Positions 9,068 to 17,807 of a stretch of 64,000 nucleotides of DNA are shown here, piece after piece. The first letter of the stretch is position 1. Every line of letters begins with the position of its first letter. The DNA is from DATFYM01 sp035315065. GTDB lineage: Bacteria; Acidobacteriota; Terriglobia; UBA7540. The notes beneath the pieces were generated by a model. The model ran no database searches and was not told the origin of the DNA. It saw nothing but the letters and a program-made list of their open reading frames with translations. Where the stretch lies: NCBI GenBank assembly GCA_035315065.1, contig DATFYM010000026.1, positions 1 through 64,000 on the forward strand, read 5' to 3'. Position numbers and translations under genes: made by a program.

Positions 9068-11914
9068 ATGGAAGATTCTAGCCGTTACATTATCGGGATC
9101 GATTTGGGCACGACGAATTCCGTAGTGGCCTATATCGATAAGCAAGGAAACAAGAACAAAGAACCGTCGGAAATACAGATCTTCCCGGTACCACAACTGG
9201 TGGCGCCGGGTGAAGTCCGCTGGCTGCCTACTCTACCGTCGTTCCTCTATTTTCCCAACGACCATGATTTGTCGGTGGGAGGCCTAACGCTTCCTTGGGA
9301 GAAGGAGGCGCCGTCTCTGGTCGGCGTGCTGGCACGGGAGCAGGGGGCGTTGGTGCCGGGGCGTCAGGTCTCATCGGCCAAGTCGTGGCTCTGCAATGGG
9401 GCGGTGGACCGGCGGGGCAAGATTCTGCCTTGGGAAGCAATGCCCCCGGAGCCCATGGTCTCCCCTGTCGAAGCCTCAGCTCGCTATCTGACGCATCTAC
9501 GGGAAGCCTGGAATCACGCCGCGACGGCGACCGCTTGCGGCGATGCCAGGACGCGTTTCGAGAACCAGGAGATCTTTTTGACGGTTCCCGCCTCTTTCGA
9601 TGAAGAGGCCCGTGAGCTGACGGTAGAAGCGGCGCACCATGCGGGACTGGAAAAACTGACGCTCCTAGAAGAGCCCCTGGCCGCTTTCTACGCCTGGATC
9701 GCCGTTCATCAAGCCCGGCTGGAGAGAGCCCGGCTGCCGAGAGAACTGCGGGACGGGGACCTAGTTTTGATTTGCGACGTCGGGGGTGGCACCTCAGACT
9801 TCAGCCTGATTAGGGTTGGCATGGTTAACGACGAAGTGCAGTTTGAGCGCACGGCGATCGGCGAACACCTGTTGCTGGGAGGCGATAATCTTGACTTGGC
9901 ACTGGCGCAGCGCGTGGAAGAGAAGCTCAAGAGTCCTAAGCTCGGCCTGCGCCAGCTCCAAGCACTGCGGCGAGCGTGCTGTGCCGCCAAGGAGCGATTA
10001 CTCAGTGACCCCAGCCTGGAACGTCTCCCGATCGGCGTTCTAGGCAGCGGACGAGCGGTTGTCGGCAGGATGCTCAAGGGGGAACTGACTCGCGACGAGG
10101 TGGTAGAGATTCTGACCGGGGGGTTCCTGCCACTGACCGCCCCGGACGATCTGCCTGCACACGACCGACGGGTGGGCTTGCGCGAACTGGGTTTACCCTA
10201 CGCCAGCGAGCCCGCCATCACGAAACACCTGGCCGCGTTTCTAACCCAAGCAGCTTCGGCGGTGGAGCGTGAGCCCGCTACGGCGGAGCTTTCCTCCGAG
10301 GGTCCGCGAATGGCTCGCCCGGACGCCATTCTTTTCAACGGCGGGTTCTTCGCGCCGCCCATCACGCGGGAGAAGATTGTGGCAGCGGTAAGTGGCTGGT
10401 TTGGCGGCCACAGCCACCGATGGCAGCCCAGGGTCCTCAACAACCAAGCTCCAGAAAGCGCGGTGGCCCTGGGGGCCGCGTACTATGGTCGCGTGCGGCG
10501 TGCGGGTGGCCTGCGTATTAGGGCCGGGAGTGCGCGGACCTACTACGTTGGAGTGCAGTCCGACGATCGGTTGCAAGCCGTCTGCGTCCTGCCCGCCGGC
10601 ATCGACGAAGGCACCACGCTGTCACTCGCCAATCGTGAATTCGCTGTCCTCACCAATCGGCCGGTCTCTTTCACTCTCTATAGCTCGACCACCCGTCACG
10701 ACGCCCACGGCGAAGTGGCGGTGTTCGAGGAAGAGCAGATCCATCGCCATGCCCCGCTGGTCACCTTGTTGCGCTTCGGCAAGAAGTCACGTCAGATCGA
10801 GCTCGGCGTGCAGTTGAAAGCCAGCTTCACGGAGGTGGGAACTCTCGAGCTTTGGTGCGAGTCGCTGAAGACCCAGCACCGCTGGCGCCTACAGTTCGAA
10901 TTGCGGGGCGACGAGGGACAGCCGCAGGAGGGTGTACCGCTGCCGCCGCCAGCACCTCCCACCATCCCGGAAGAGTCGGTCGACTCGGCCGGGAAACTGA
11001 TTCGGGCGGTGTTTGGCGGACCGCACGATGCCTTGGAGCACGAGGCGATCGGGCCAGAGGCAGTCATGAACAACCTGGAAGCAACGCTGGGCCGCAACAA
11101 GGATTCCTGGCCCATGGCCACGATCCGCCGACTCTGCGATATGCTCGCCGAGGTCGCGGACGGACGCGCCAAAACCCGCCGGCACGAAGCTCGCTGGCTC
11201 AACCTGTTTGGTTTTTGTCTGCGGCCCGGCTTCGGCGCGCTCCTGGATGACTGGCGAATCAATCAAGCGCGAAGAGTCTACCTGGCCGGACTGGCTTTTG
11301 GTAACGATCTTCAATGTCAGGTCGAGTGGCTGGTGCTGTGGCGCCGGGTGGCCGGGGGGCTTAATGCCGGTCAACAGCGTGATCTTTATCAGAAGTACGG
11401 AGCGTTGCTGGGAATCGGCGGCAAGAAAACGACTGGGCGGCTAAACCGCCAGGTGGAGCATGAGGGTTGGCGCCTGCTAGCCAGTTTGGAGCATCTTCCG
11501 GCGGCCTGGCGCGCGGACCTGGGTGATGAACTGCTGGCCAGGATCAAGAAGGAGCGCACGGACAGGAGTTGGCTCTGGTCGCTTGGCAGGCTGGGCGCGC
11601 GTATCCCCTTGTATGGCCCCCTCAACTGTGTCGTAGGCGTTGGCGCCGCGACCCAATGGCTCGATGCCCTGCTCACTCTACCCGAATTCACGCCCGAGAC
11701 GGCGTCGGCGGTGGTCCAGCTCGGATCACGCACCGATGACCCGTTTCGAGACATTGACGATGATCTGCGGCAGAGGGCGATCGACAGGCTGGCGGAGGCG
11801 GGGATTGGAAACGAATTATGCCAGGGCCTCCGCCAGTACGTTCCACCGGCCCAGGCTGACGCCCTTCGTATCTTCGGCGAATCTCTGCCCGAAGGGCTCC
11901 GTCTGATAGGCTAA
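9068..11914 (+). CDS. Hsp70-family ATPase with ~330-residue C-terminal extension
   Basis: This 948-residue protein is a paralogue of the preceding gene across its first ~620 residues: phosphate-1 IIGIDLGTTNSVVAY, phosphate-2 LICDVGGGTSDFSLI, AILFNGGFFAPPITREKI, and GTLELWCESLKTQHRWRLQF. A Pro-rich linker (LPPPAPPTIPE) joins it to an extension (about 650-948) rich in Trp, Arg and Leu. That part matches the kind of region named DUF3731 in Hsp70-like proteins. Its motifs include RWLNLFGFCLRPGFGALLDD and WSLGRLGARIPLYGPLN. The function of the extension is unknown; it may bind a client or the DUF2760 partner. The gene starts 44 bases after its paralogue ends. Confidence 0.9.
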   Translation: MEDSSRYIIGIDLGTTNSVVAYIDKQGNKNKEPSEIQIFPVPQLVAPGEVRWLPTLPSFLYFPNDHDLSVGGLTLPWEKEAPSLVGVLAREQGALVPGRQVSSAKSWLCNGAVDRRGKILPWEAMPPEPMVSPVEASARYLTHLREAWNHAATATACGDARTRFENQEIFLTVPASFDEEARELTVEAAHHAGLEKLTLLEEPLAAFYAWIAVHQARLERARLPRELRDGDLVLICDVGGGTSDFSLIRVGMVNDEVQFERTAIGEHLLLGGDNLDLALAQRVEEKLKSPKLGLRQLQALRRACCAAKERLLSDPSLERLPIGVLGSGRAVVGRMLKGELTRDEVVEILTGGFLPLTAPDDLPAHDRRVGLRELGLPYASEPAITKHLAAFLTQAASAVEREPATAELSSEGPRMARPDAILFNGGFFAPPITREKIVAAVSGWFGGHSHRWQPRVLNNQAPESAVALGAAYYGRVRRAGGLRIRAGSARTYYVGVQSDDRLQAVCVLPAGIDEGTTLSLANREFAVLTNRPVSFTLYSSTTRHDAHGEVAVFEEEQIHRHAPLVTLLRFGKKSRQIELGVQLKASFTEVGTLELWCESLKTQHRWRLQFELRGDEGQPQEGVPLPPPAPPTIPEESVDSAGKLIRAVFGGPHDALEHEAIGPEAVMNNLEATLGRNKDSWPMATIRRLCDMLAEVADGRAKTRRHEARWLNLFGFCLRPGFGALLDDWRINQARRVYLAGLAFGNDLQCQVEWLVLWRRVAGGLNAGQQRDLYQKYGALLGIGGKKTTGRLNRQVEHEGWRLLASLEHLPAAWRADLGDELLARIKKERTDRSWLWSLGRLGARIPLYGPLNCVVGVGAATQWLDALLTLPEFTPETASAVVQLGSRTDDPFRDIDDDLRQRAIDRLAEAGIGNELCQGLRQYVPPAQADALRIFGESLPEGLRLIG

Positions 11915-12040
11915 TCCTCAGCCTTCCCGCAAAACTCACGGCACAGCGCGACACTCGGAGGATCTTTCCCCGAAGACCACCCTCACAAGTTGACGACTGT
12001 CATCCCTGCCTCTGAGTACCGCTCGCCGGTCGCAATACCC
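11915..12040. other. Downstream region of the Hsp70 operon
   Basis: No gene is supported. It separates the operon from a tyrosine-recombinase relic on the other strand. No clear intrinsic terminator was seen. Confidence 0.4.
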
Positions 12041-12166
12041 TTCGGCGCAACGCAACCCGGTGCCGTACATCGTGGCCAGCAGAGCTCGATGTTTGAGGTT
12101 CACCGCCGCGTCCAGGAGCCTGCTTGCCTCTTCGCGGCTTAAGACCGTAGGAAGCTTGCGCTCATG
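12041..12166 (-). pseudogene. Tyrosine recombinase (integrase) fragment
   Basis: Forty-two in-frame codons read HERKLPTVLSREEASRLLDA, then NLKHRALLATMYGTGLRCAE. This is the N-terminal edge of the catalytic domain of XerC/D-like phage-type integrases, including the first catalytic Arg in GTGLR. Similarity stops right after GLRCAE, and neither the rest of the catalytic domain nor the core-binding domain is present. It is a relic of a former integrase or of an integrase carried by an IS91-like element; no att sites were identified. Confidence 0.7.
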
Positions 12167-12188
12167 GACTAGCTACAACTGACTTCTT

Positions 12189-12216
12189 CCAATCGGCAAT
12201 CGTCAATCGGCAATTA
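12189..12216. repeat. Heptanucleotide repeat (AATCGGC/AATCGTC)
   Basis: Four consecutive 7-base units CAATCGG / CAATCGT / CAATCGG / CAATTAA. They overlap the end of the GH127 gene: its last residues Ile-Ala-Asp and its stop codon are encoded by repeat units, so the repeat has moved the reading-frame end. Confidence 0.7.
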
Positions 12217-14194
12217 ATGACGCCTTCCCCGCCACCTTCCAGTAAACCGCGTAGCGCTGGCCCGACACGCGGTGGAGCGGCACCAGGGAGAGGTTATCGC
12301 TCTGGCCCACCGCGCGGAAGGTGAGCGCCTGGTCCTTCACCGGCTCCACCCAGCCCGTCGGGTCGTGAGAATTGTTGGCAATCGCCGGCGCGGGAACAGG
12401 CTCGCCTTGCGGTGCTGTATCATAGCCCGGGTAGGTCAGCGCCGGCGTCAAACCACTGGCGCCAAGCTGCCCAGCCAGGACCAGGGGTCCGTACATCACT
12501 GCCTGCAGAGTGGTGTCGTCCGGCATGGGATCCACGTGTAGAGACATGGGCAAACTCACTTCCAGCCGGTCGCCGTCCTTCCATACGCGCGTCACGCTGA
12601 GGTAACTCGAAGGGCTGGAAAACACCGGCAGCGCCTCGCCGTTCAGCTTCACCGTTCCCCCTCGCGTGGCCCAATAAGGAATCCGCACGTGCAGGGTCAG
12701 TTCAGCCGGTGTCTGCGCGCGCACCACCAGCGTGGTGCTTTCCTGTTCCGGAAACTTGGTTTCCTGCCGCAGCCGCAGTCCCTTCTCCGGCCAGCTCAGC
12801 TCCGAAGCAATGAAGAAGTTCACGTAGACGCTACGGTCGTCGTGGAAGTAAATCGAGTCGGCGAACTTGGCGAACTCCTCCACGCCGGTCCCGGTGCAGC
12901 ACCAGAACGAGTCCCACTGCGAGTTGTAGTACTTCCAGTAGCCCGAGCCCAGCGGCAGGAAGTAGCTTTTGAGGCCTTGTGAATCTTGCGTGCCCAGGCG
13001 ATGGTTCCACAGCACGCGTTCGTAGTAGTCCATGGCGCGCGGATCGGCCGTCCAGCCGAAGACGTGGCGCGTCAGCTTCAGCATATTGTAGGCGCAGCAG
13101 CACTCTTCCGTGTATTCGCCCAACTCGCTGGCCAGCTTGCCAGGGTCCGTGGTCCAGTGCTCGCCATTGCTGGTCCCGCCGGTGCAGTAGGAACGCTCGC
13201 TGGTGACTTCGTCCCAGAAGTAGCTGGCGATATCGCGATAGCGCGGCTCGCCGGTGAGCTCGTACCGGCGCGCGGCCCCGATCACCTGGGGGATATGGGT
13301 ATTGGCATGGATGCCCTTGAGTTCGTCGCGGTGATCCGCCAGGGGGTCGAAGAACATTCTCTTTTCAAAGCGCCGCGAAAGACCGAGGTATTGTCCCCTC
13401 CCGGTGACCGCGTAGAGGTTGCACAGCACTTCCTGCATGCCGCCGTACTCAGTCTGGAGCATGCGCTGGTTGTGCTCGTCGCTGATGCTTTCGAAATAGT
13501 GCCCCACCCAGCCGGCCATCTTCTCCGTCATGTCCAGGGCTTGATCGTTGCCGCAGTACAGGTACATATCCAGCAGGCCAGCCATGATCTTGTGATAGGT
13601 GTAGAACGGCGCCCACACGCGTTGGCCTTCCCGCAGCCGGTCAAAAAGTTCAACCGGGTAGGCACTGAGGTAGCCGTTCTTGAGCGCCTCCTGGCACTTC
13701 CCCATCTCGCCCACCACCGAGTTGGCCTTCGCTTTGATCTCATCGTCTCCGGTGCTCGCATAGGCCAGGGCGCAGCCCGAGAGATAATGGCCGCCGGCGA
13801 AGTGCCCGCGCAGCTCACAGTCGGGCCTCTCCCATCCGCCCAGCGGCTCGGCCGAGGACGCCAGGCCCGCCGTCAGCCGGAAGCTGTGGAGCAGCCGATC
13901 GCCGGGCAGCGCGCGCAGCCACTGGCTGTTCACGTCCATGGCGTCCTTGAACGGCCCGTCGAGCAGGCGCACTTGCGCGAGCGGGAACGGCTTCACCAGC
14001 CAGTTGGCCCGCTCGTGGAGTCCGTCCTTTCGCTTGGTCCGAAGGGTATCAATGACCGGGTCCTGCGCGGTAGCGGCGGCGTCCTCACCGCCGTGGTGGG
14101 GGAGAGCGGACGCGGCCGTAGGAATCAGCATCCCTCCGGCAGCAGTCGCCGCTGCGGAAACGAATTCTCGTCGCGTAACGGTGTGTAGCTTCAT
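12203..14194 (-). CDS. GH127-family glycosidase, Tat-exported
   Basis: The 663-residue protein starts at ATG 14194, six bases after an AGGAG, with a twin-arginine signal TVTRREFVSAAATAAGGML. The rest matches the GH127/DUF1680 (beta-L-arabinofuranosidase-type) fold: PLAQVRLLDGPFKDAMDVN, RPDCELRGHFAGGHYLSG, and an alpha/alpha barrel. The Glu-Cys cluster is present as EYTEECCCAYNMLKL and FWCCTGTGVEEFAKF; in characterised GH127 enzymes such cysteines hold zinc and supply the nucleophile. It probably removes L-arabinofuranose or a related sugar from plant glycans in the periplasm. The final codons run into a heptanucleotide repeat. No other arabinan genes lie beside it. Confidence 0.88.
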   Translation of the reverse strand: MKLHTVTRREFVSAAATAAGGMLIPTAASALPHHGGEDAAATAQDPVIDTLRTKRKDGLHERANWLVKPFPLAQVRLLDGPFKDAMDVNSQWLRALPGDRLLHSFRLTAGLASSAEPLGGWERPDCELRGHFAGGHYLSGCALAYASTGDDEIKAKANSVVGEMGKCQEALKNGYLSAYPVELFDRLREGQRVWAPFYTYHKIMAGLLDMYLYCGNDQALDMTEKMAGWVGHYFESISDEHNQRMLQTEYGGMQEVLCNLYAVTGRGQYLGLSRRFEKRMFFDPLADHRDELKGIHANTHIPQVIGAARRYELTGEPRYRDIASYFWDEVTSERSYCTGGTSNGEHWTTDPGKLASELGEYTEECCCAYNMLKLTRHVFGWTADPRAMDYYERVLWNHRLGTQDSQGLKSYFLPLGSGYWKYYNSQWDSFWCCTGTGVEEFAKFADSIYFHDDRSVYVNFFIASELSWPEKGLRLRQETKFPEQESTTLVVRAQTPAELTLHVRIPYWATRGGTVKLNGEALPVFSSPSSYLSVTRVWKDGDRLEVSLPMSLHVDPMPDDTTLQAVMYGPLVLAGQLGASGLTPALTYPGYDTAPQGEPVPAPAIANNSHDPTGWVEPVKDQALTFRAVGQSDNLSLVPLHRVSGQRYAVYWKVAGKASLIAD

Positions 14195-14218
14195 GGTTTT
14201 CTCCTGCAATCAAGCAGT

Positions 14219-14345
14219 GGCTAGCGGCTAGAAAGCTCTCAGCCCTCAGCTATCAGCTCTCAGCGAACAACCCAGTCCGTTTTACGGCTGAAGGCTGAGC
14301 GCTGTGGGCTTGCTGGCCACTCACCACTAGTCACTAGGCACTGCG
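14219..14345. repeat. Heptanucleotide repeat cluster (TCAGCTA type)
   Basis: Near-iterated 7-base words fill the gap: AGCTCTCAGCCCTCAGC.. (14235-14264), its inverted partner GGCTGAAGGCTGAG (14286-14299), and CACTCACCACTAGTCACTAG (14317-14336). The same TCAGCTA word recurs at 57371-57487 and 59989-60145. Confidence 0.7.
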
Positions 14346-14350
14346 TTGCT

Positions 14351-15184
14351 TCACTTGCCCTTGGGCTCAATGGACAGCAGTTCGACCTCGAAAATGAGCG
14401 TGGCGTTAGGCCCGATGCTGCCGCCCGGGCCGCCGCGCGGCCCATAGGCCAGGTCAGATGGAATGAAAAGTTGCCACTTCGATCCGACCGGCATGAGTTG
14501 GAGGGCCTCCGTCCAACCCTTGATCACTTGCCCTACCCCAAACGTCGCCGGTTGGCCACGCTTGTAGGAGCTGTCAAATTCCGTGTTGTCGAGAAGCGTG
14601 CCTCGGTAGTTGCACACGACAGAGTCAGCGGCCGAGGGCTTCGGCCCGGTGCCTTCTTTCAAGATCTTGTATTGTAAACCGCTCGGCAGTGTTACCACAC
14701 CCTCTTTCGCTTTATTGGCCGCCAGAAAAGCTTGGCCGTCTTTCAGGTTGCTCGCTCCCGCCTGTTGCATCTTCGCTTGCTGCTTTTGGCGCAGATCGCT
14801 CTGGACTGCCGCGAGGGCGGCCTTCGCTTCATCGTCAGTCAGGAGCGTCTTACCGCCGGCCAACGAGTCCTTTATCCCCCGCAGGAGGATGTTCGGGTCA
14901 ACGTCTACCGCATCCCTTTGGAGGCTCTTCCCGATACTCAATCCGATGGCGTAGCTGGCCTTGTCTTTCGGCGTTTTGAGCACGAGAGCACTCGGAGTCT
15001 TTGCCGGCGCTTGGTGAGTCTTTGCCGCTGGTGCTGTTGGAGCCTTCGCCGCTGGGGTCGTTTGAGACTTCGTAGCCGGAGCCGGTAGAGGATTCGCCGA
15101 CGGAGTCTGCTGGGCCATGACCCTCCCAGCCAGCATGAGGCCGGCCGTCAATAGAGTTAGCGCGGTGATGAACGATTTTTGCAT
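14351..15184 (-). CDS. Exported FKBP-type peptidyl-prolyl isomerase
   Basis: This 277-residue protein starts at ATG 15184 with a Sec signal (SFITALTLLTAGLMLAGRVM). A long Ala/Pro/Lys/Thr linker (about 25-70) and an FkpA/Mip-like dimerisation region follow (KDKASYAIGLSIGKSLQ, residues ~75-165). The C-terminal FKBP domain (about 170-275) contains LPSGLQYKILKEGTGPKP, DSVVCNYRGTLLDNTEFDSS, PVGSKWQLFIPSDLAYGPRG and NATLIFEVELLSIEP. It would speed folding of exported proteins in the periplasm. The protein is complete; no strong ribosome site is visible upstream. Confidence 0.92.
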   Translation of the reverse strand: MQKSFITALTLLTAGLMLAGRVMAQQTPSANPLPAPATKSQTTPAAKAPTAPAAKTHQAPAKTPSALVLKTPKDKASYAIGLSIGKSLQRDAVDVDPNILLRGIKDSLAGGKTLLTDDEAKAALAAVQSDLRQKQQAKMQQAGASNLKDGQAFLAANKAKEGVVTLPSGLQYKILKEGTGPKPSAADSVVCNYRGTLLDNTEFDSSYKRGQPATFGVGQVIKGWTEALQLMPVGSKWQLFIPSDLAYGPRGGPGGSIGPNATLIFEVELLSIEPKGK

Positions 15185-15228
15185 AGAGGCAATATTATCA
15201 CAGCGCGGCCCTACGGCCGCAACCAAAG

Positions 15229-15348
15229 AACTCAACACGGAGTTCACTGAGGCTTCACAGAGGCCACGGAGAAGAAAGCCAACAATGAGGCCCTGCTCTT
15301 CGTCTTCTCCGTGACCTCGACGAGCCCTCCGTGAACTCTGTGTTGAGC
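15229..15348. repeat. Imperfect inverted repeat (ACACAGAG/CTCTGTGT family)
   Basis: Left arm 15229-15275 (CTCAACACGGAGTTCACTGA..) and right arm 15304-15348 (..CCGTGAACTCTGTGTTGAG) pair imperfectly over about 40 bases. A second member of this family lies at 20486-20590. The 15185-15528 gap holds no gene apart from this. Confidence 0.65.
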
Positions 15349-15528
15349 TCTTCTTCTTGGTGCGCCGTGGAATCCGAAGCTCACATTCTTCGCGGCCCAC
15401 AAAGAATTTGCGAGACAGTAGTACAGGTTGCTGGGCGAATTTCTGACAGAGCAGCGACCCGAATCAAACGACCCAACGAAGACGGTCCGGTGTATACTTG
15501 AAAGCCAGTCAGGCACGAGGAGCCGTAA

Positions 15529-16566
15529 TTGCCGCCGTTCTTGAGTTTCGCGAGCGTGGCAGCGCTTCTGTCACTGACCCTGTTCCCCACCTCCGTGCCC
15601 CCAGAAAGCGTCCGACCCACGTCAGCGGATTTCCAGGTTCCTGTGGGTCTGCCACCCATTCCCTGGCCGGAAGACAATCCTTACTCACCCGCGCGCGCCG
15701 AACTCGGCAAGCTTCTGTTTTTCGATGGCCGCCTCTCTGCCAACGGCGTGGTATCTTGCGCCTTCTGTCATGAGCCGGCGCATGCCTTCGCCGGCAGCAC
15801 GCCGCTTTCAAGGGGCGTGAATGGCAAGCCGGGAGTTCGTCACGCACCCACGCTGGTCAACCGCGCCTGGGGCAAGTCGCAGTTCTGGGACGGCCGGGCG
15901 CCCACGCTCGAGTCACAGGTCATTACGCCTGTGACCAATCCCGATGAGATGGGCATGACGGCGGACCGAGTGGTCCAACGGTTTCGCGGCATTGAAGGCT
16001 ACGCTCCCCTTTTTGCTGCCGCCTTCGGCGACAGCGCCATCACCTTTGAGCGGATCGCGAAAGCCATAACGACCTTCGAGCGCACGATCCTTTCGGGCGA
16101 TTCTGCATACGACCGCTACCTGGCGGGCGACAAGTCCGCACTTACAAAACAACAGAAGGACGGTCTCGATTTCTTCAACAAAAAGGGTGAATGCGCCGAA
16201 TGCCACTCCGGGCCGAATTTCACCACGGAGAAATTTGCGAACCTGGGAATCGGCATGGATCAAGTCGACCCCGATCCGGGCCGCGAAGCTGTCACGAAGA
16301 AGCGCGGCGATTTCGGGAAATTCAAAGTGTCGACTCTGCGCGATCTTGCCTATCGCGCTCCCTATATGCATGACGGCCGCTTCAAGACACTGGGTGAGGT
16401 CCTGGATCTCTACGCGAAAGGAGGGTTGCCTAACCCCCACCTCGACACTCGCCTCACCCCCTTCTATATGGACGAGCAAACCAAGCAGGATCTGCTCGCT
16501 TTTCTCGCTACCCTCAACGGAGAAGGCTGGCAGAAAATAACCCCGCCTACCGACTTCCCTCAATAG
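15529..16566 (+). CDS. Dihaem cytochrome c peroxidase / MauG-family protein
   Basis: This 345-residue exported protein has an N-terminal hydrophobic signal (FASVAALLSLTLFPTSV) and two c-type haem sites, CAFCH (77-81) and CAECH (222-226). Family motifs include RAELGKLLFFDGRLSANG, GVRHAPTLVNRAW, FWDGRAPTLESQ and YRAPYMHDGRFKTL with the likely distal Met. Bacterial CcpA peroxidases reduce H2O2 with electrons from a cytochrome; MauG members oxidise protein tryptophans. The sequence does not decide between them, and no partner gene is adjacent. The start is TTG at 15529, supported by GAGGAG nine bases upstream; an ATG alternative would cut the signal peptide. Confidence 0.9.
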   Translation: MPPFLSFASVAALLSLTLFPTSVPPESVRPTSADFQVPVGLPPIPWPEDNPYSPARAELGKLLFFDGRLSANGVVSCAFCHEPAHAFAGSTPLSRGVNGKPGVRHAPTLVNRAWGKSQFWDGRAPTLESQVITPVTNPDEMGMTADRVVQRFRGIEGYAPLFAAAFGDSAITFERIAKAITTFERTILSGDSAYDRYLAGDKSALTKQQKDGLDFFNKKGECAECHSGPNFTTEKFANLGIGMDQVDPDPGREAVTKKRGDFGKFKVSTLRDLAYRAPYMHDGRFKTLGEVLDLYAKGGLPNPHLDTRLTPFYMDEQTKQDLLAFLATLNGEGWQKITPPTDFPQ

Positions 16567-16694
16567 ATATCGCAAATCTGGCCCGCTGTGAGGACGGCTG
16601 GCTCGCGGCGCCATCGGACCGGGTTCCGGTCGGCGGATTGCGAGCGCGCCTCCATTTGGCTGCCAACAGACTGTCCCGCGAACCCATGACCCGT

Positions 16695-17225
16695 TCAGGG
16701 CAGGCCCCAAAGGTCCACGGTATTGACAGGCTTGCCTTGGAGCTTCAAGTAGTAGAACAGTTGGCCTTTGTGCTGGTCGAGATGCTGGACCATCCTTAGG
16801 AGATGGCAGCCGAGGGCAACTGGCGCGCCGGGAGCCCAGGGAGCGGCGATCTCTCGACTAGCCAGATCATTCTCGCCAGCTTGGTCGATCATCTGGAGGG
16901 CAATGGTCTTATCCTGTGCGAGTAGATCCTTTGCCTTTTCGATACTCTCAATTGCCGGCATCTTTTCGGCGGGTGGCAGCATTTCCTCCGGGGAGAGGTC
17001 TTCCAGCCTTGTCCCTGCTGGCAGCCCCCAGTCACCGGTAACAAATCCTCTGCACCCGGCGCCACAGGCGTTGGTGATGTGCTGAAGGAGCTGGCCCACG
17101 GTCAACCAGTTGTGGCCGCTCTCCGGCTTCCAATCGAGGCCGTCTGGATCGACTGCATCCAGAAGTCTCGCCGTGGTCGCGTAAGTGGTTTCAACTTCGT
17201 TCTTCAAGAGTTCTGTCCAGTTCAC
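16695..17225 (-). CDS. DinB-family metal-binding protein
   Basis: The 176-residue protein has the four-helix DinB/YfiT layout: an N-terminal helix WTELLKNEVETTYATTARLL, a first His in VGQLLQHITNACG, and a later pair in CHLLRMVQHLDQHKGQLFYY. The spacing fits the three-His metal site of DinB-like proteins, several of which are thiol S-transferases using bacillithiol or mycothiol-type cofactors. The end is VNTVDLWGLP, typical of the family. The substrate is unknown. It is a single gene flanked by a peroxidase gene on the opposite strand and a truncated PIN gene. Confidence 0.85.
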   Translation of the reverse strand: MNWTELLKNEVETTYATTARLLDAVDPDGLDWKPESGHNWLTVGQLLQHITNACGAGCRGFVTGDWGLPAGTRLEDLSPEEMLPPAEKMPAIESIEKAKDLLAQDKTIALQMIDQAGENDLASREIAAPWAPGAPVALGCHLLRMVQHLDQHKGQLFYYLKLQGKPVNTVDLWGLP

Positions 17226-17279
17226 GACGATTCTCCTTTCGCGGGATCACCCCGGTGGCGCTACGATTGTGAGCGAAGC

Positions 17280-17313
17280 GTAGCGCAGGCCCCGGTCTTG
17301 GGTCTGCGCTGCC
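17280..17313. repeat. Hairpin of the GTAGCGCAG palindrome family
   Basis: GTAGCGCAGGCCC (17280-17292) faces GGGTCTGCGCTGC (17300-17312), with wobble pairs. The arms match the perfect palindrome at 15-56. Confidence 0.6.
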
Positions 17314-17422
17314 CCTTTCCCCTCTAATTCTCGCGGCTTCATAGGCGGGTAACCGAACTGTCTGCGCGACTCTTGCTCCTCGTAATGAACTCGGGCGGAG
17401 TAGAAGCACATTGGCCATAGGC

Positions 17423-17779
17423 TTACACGAGAGGATTCTTGATCTCCAGGTCTCCGAATTGTTGGCTAGACTGGAGGTCTTCACTGTATAGGACGTTGCA
17501 TTCGCCTTCGATAGCTGAAGCGATGATCAGGAAATCATACCAGGAAAGGCGGAACCGGCCGCTGAGCCGGAGAGCCTCTCCGTAAAGGGCCTGCGAAGAA
17601 TGGATGGCCAGCAAAGGGCGAAAGACAACTGAGAGGTACTGTTCAGCGTCGGCCGCGGTCATCGGTCTCGCAAAGCGCCGTAGGGCAACGTTGAACTCTT
17701 GCACCATTTGGTAGCTGACGATCCCTTTTCGTGTTTCTACCGCCGAGCGTATCAACTGCGCAGCGCGGCGAGCCTTCAC
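17423..17779 (-). pseudogene. PIN-domain toxin lacking its N-terminus
   Basis: The 118-codon frame starts at a GTG (17779) with KARRAAQLIRSAVETRKGIV and continues VSYQMVQEFNVALRRF, SWYDFLIIASAIEGECNVLY and SEDLQSSQQFGDLEIKNPLV. This is the middle and C-terminal part of a PIN ribonuclease. The first strand with the catalytic Asp (FDTN type) is missing, and an in-frame stop lies a few codons upstream. The central acidic residues (E in VQEF, D in WYDF) and the final Asp (SEDLQ) remain. No antitoxin gene precedes it; the DUF362 gene ends only 29 bases upstream, suggesting a rearrangement removed the 5' end. It is probably inactive. Confidence 0.75.
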
Positions 17780-17807
17780 TGGCGCGCTTCTGTCAATCTA
17801 GCTGTCA

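Noticed and set aside
12986..14188. 400-codon plus-strand frame opposite GH127
   Set aside because: Shadow of the GH127 gene; no motif.
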